Shown here: positions 31,015-33,056 of the stretch, in pieces
How positions within the stretch are numbered: the stretch's first letter is position 1
Layout: every line of letters starts with the position of its first letter
NCBI RefSeq assembly: GCF_001751245.1
Contig: NZ_LJGU01000127.1
Location: 534,683-567,738, forward strand
Direction of reading: 5' to 3'
DNA length: 33,056 nucleotides
From: Streptomyces oceani
GTDB lineage: Bacteria; Actinomycetota; Actinomycetes; Streptomycetales; Streptomycetaceae
Translations under genes and position numbers: made by a program
Notes under the pieces: generated by a model
What the model was told of the DNA's origin: nothing
What the model saw: only the letters and a program-made list of their open reading frames with translations
Databases searched by the model: none

Positions 31015-31194
31015 GAGGAGGAGCCTAGACGAGCGGGCCGTCCGTCGTCCTCCCGCGCTGCGCGGCTTCGCCGGCGGGCGGCTGCGAGCGCCGGGAGGCG
31101 ACGGCGGGGCCAACGGCCCGTCGGTCACCTCCGGTTCGGGACGTGGATCCGTTCGGCGGCCGGCCCGGCCCCGACGGCCACGGCTGAATCCCCG

Positions 31195-31428
31195 TCAGAG
31201 CATGTCCTCGATCTCGGCGGCGACGGGGTCCGCGTCCGTCCCGATCACAACCTGGATCGCCGTGCCCATCCTCACCACGCCGTGTGCCCCGGCGGCCTTG
31301 AGCGCGGCCTCGTCGACGAGCGCGGCGTCGCCGACCTCCGTACGCAGCCGGGTGATGCAGCCTTCCACCTCTTCGATGTTGTCGATGCCGCCGAGCCCGG
31401 CGACGATCTTCTCAGCCTTGCTGGCCAT
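31195..31428 (-). CDS. nagF: PTS EIIB, N-acetylglucosamine type (NagF-like)
   Basis: Phosphotransfer domain of a PTS permease as a stand-alone 77-aa protein. ATG 31428 has GGGAGAAG upstream; the frame extends to 31533 in non-conserved arginine-rich sequence. The phosphorylated cysteine is Cys24 in NIEEVEGCITRLRTEV, the typical glucose/GlcNAc-family EIIB motif, followed by VVRMGTAIQVVIGTDADPVA. It passes phosphate from EIIA to the sugar bound by EIIC. It is divergent from the EIIC gene across a 299-bp control region carrying dre-like boxes. In S. coelicolor nagF and nagE2 form the GlcNAc PTS. Confidence 0.92.
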   Translation of the reverse strand: MASKAEKIVAGLGGIDNIEEVEGCITRLRTEVGDAALVDEAALKAAGAHGVVRMGTAIQVVIGTDADPVAAEIEDML

Positions 31429-31575
31429 GTACTTCTCCCGGTCTGGAACGCTTCGGCGCTGACGGTGGCCAGAGCCCGGACAACGGTAGTCGACCCGCGT
31501 ACGGCGTGCGCGCCGCACCCGCGGCCACCCCACGCGCGCCCGGCCGGTGGAGCAGGCACCACCGGCCGACTCGTG

Positions 31576-31668
31576 TGGTCCACACCACTTGAGAGGATGG
31601 GACGGCGCATTCCGTAGACCACCGTGATCGTGCTAGGAATGGTCTAAACCACTTAGTGGATTAGACCA
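31576..31668. promoter_or_regulatory. Three dre-like DasR boxes, nagF/nagE2 control region
   Basis: TGGTCTAAACCA (31640-31651) and TGGATTAGACCA (31657-31668) lie head to tail, and TGGTCCACACCA (31576-31587) lies about 60 bp upstream. All follow the DasR responsive element core TGGTCTAGACCA with one or two changes. DasR, the GlcNAc-6-phosphate-responsive GntR repressor, is known to control the nag PTS genes in S. coelicolor. The two downstream boxes probably overlap the nagE2 promoter; the upstream one may serve nagF. Confidence 0.8.
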
Positions 31669-31727
31669 TTATGCCACGGCCACGTCCCACACCCGGCGGG
31701 GGCCCAAGCGTCATCAGGAGGGAAGTC

Positions 31728-32999
<1,272 letters not shown>

Positions 33000-33011
33000 T
33001 CCGACGTACGA

Positions 33012-33046
33012 CCGCGGCCGCACGCGCCGCGCCCGAGCGGCCGCGG
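33012..33046 (+). terminator. Hairpin after nagE2
   Basis: A perfect 10-bp GC stem (33012-33021 with 33037-33046) with a 15-base GC-rich loop starts about 12 bases after the nagE2 stop. It lies at the window edge, so what follows cannot be judged. Confidence 0.7.
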
Positions 33047-33056
33047 GCTGCTGTAC

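Overview
The window is about 33 kb of very GC-rich actinobacterial DNA and almost certainly comes from a Streptomyces or close relative. Supporting signs are GTG/TTG starts behind GGAGG boxes, hairpin terminators without U-tracts, twin-arginine and lipobox signals, and several gene sets known from Streptomyces: cslA/glxA with an AA10 LPMO, and DasR-type dre sites in front of a GlcNAc PTS permease. Everything reads as chromosomal. I see no insertion sequence, prophage, CRISPR array or plasmid signature.

Left part (1-6841): an amidase-signature enzyme converges on a DUF3830 gene. Divergent from DUF3830 is a tightly overlapping ehuBCDA-type ABC importer operon (ectoine/hydroxyectoine-like), closed by a 15-bp hairpin and followed by an IclR-family regulator with a palindrome/direct-repeat cluster at its start. 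These look like one solute uptake and breakdown unit.

6842-8044: tRNA-Lys(CTT) with a perfect 18-bp terminator, then a two-domain antibiotic-biosynthesis-monooxygenase (ABM) gene. That gene has an in-frame TGA after codon 167, and its promoter carries a SoxR-like dyad.

8045-15741: an extracellular glycan locus. An AA10 LPMO (lpmP-like) with chitinase-type direct repeats is divergent from cslA-glxA (GT2 beta-glucan synthase plus copper radical oxidase). A GH6 lipoprotein glycosidase (cslZ-like) converges on glxA. Next comes a sortase-fold protein that has lost its catalytic His and Cys, overlapping a small secreted/anchored protein with no LPXTG motif.

15915-24992: housekeeping and metabolic genes: HAD-IIA phosphatase, Gfo/Idh/MocA oxidoreductase, FAH-family hydrolase, DUF445 membrane protein, SGNH hydrolase, and a bifunctional class A PBP with a long low-complexity tail.

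24993-33056: a guanidine-III riboswitch with an SMR guanidinium exporter (gdx/sugE type), GroES-like protein, DUF3618 protein, BCP peroxiredoxin, ProP-like MHS transporter, tRNA-Leu(TAG), rdgB, a small lipoprotein, rph, and the divergent GlcNAc PTS pair nagF (EIIB) / nagE2 (EIIC) around dre-like boxes. The window ends in a terminator hairpin after nagE2.

Three themes link the regions: compatible-solute uptake (ehu, perhaps the ProP-like carrier), chitin/GlcNAc sensing (LPMO repeats and nag dre sites), and cell-surface polymer assembly (CslA/GlxA, GH6, PBP, dead sortase). The observations most worth following are the catalytically dead sortase pair, the SoxR-boxed ABM gene with an internal stop, the riboswitch-exporter pair, and the ehu-amidase-DUF3830 unit.
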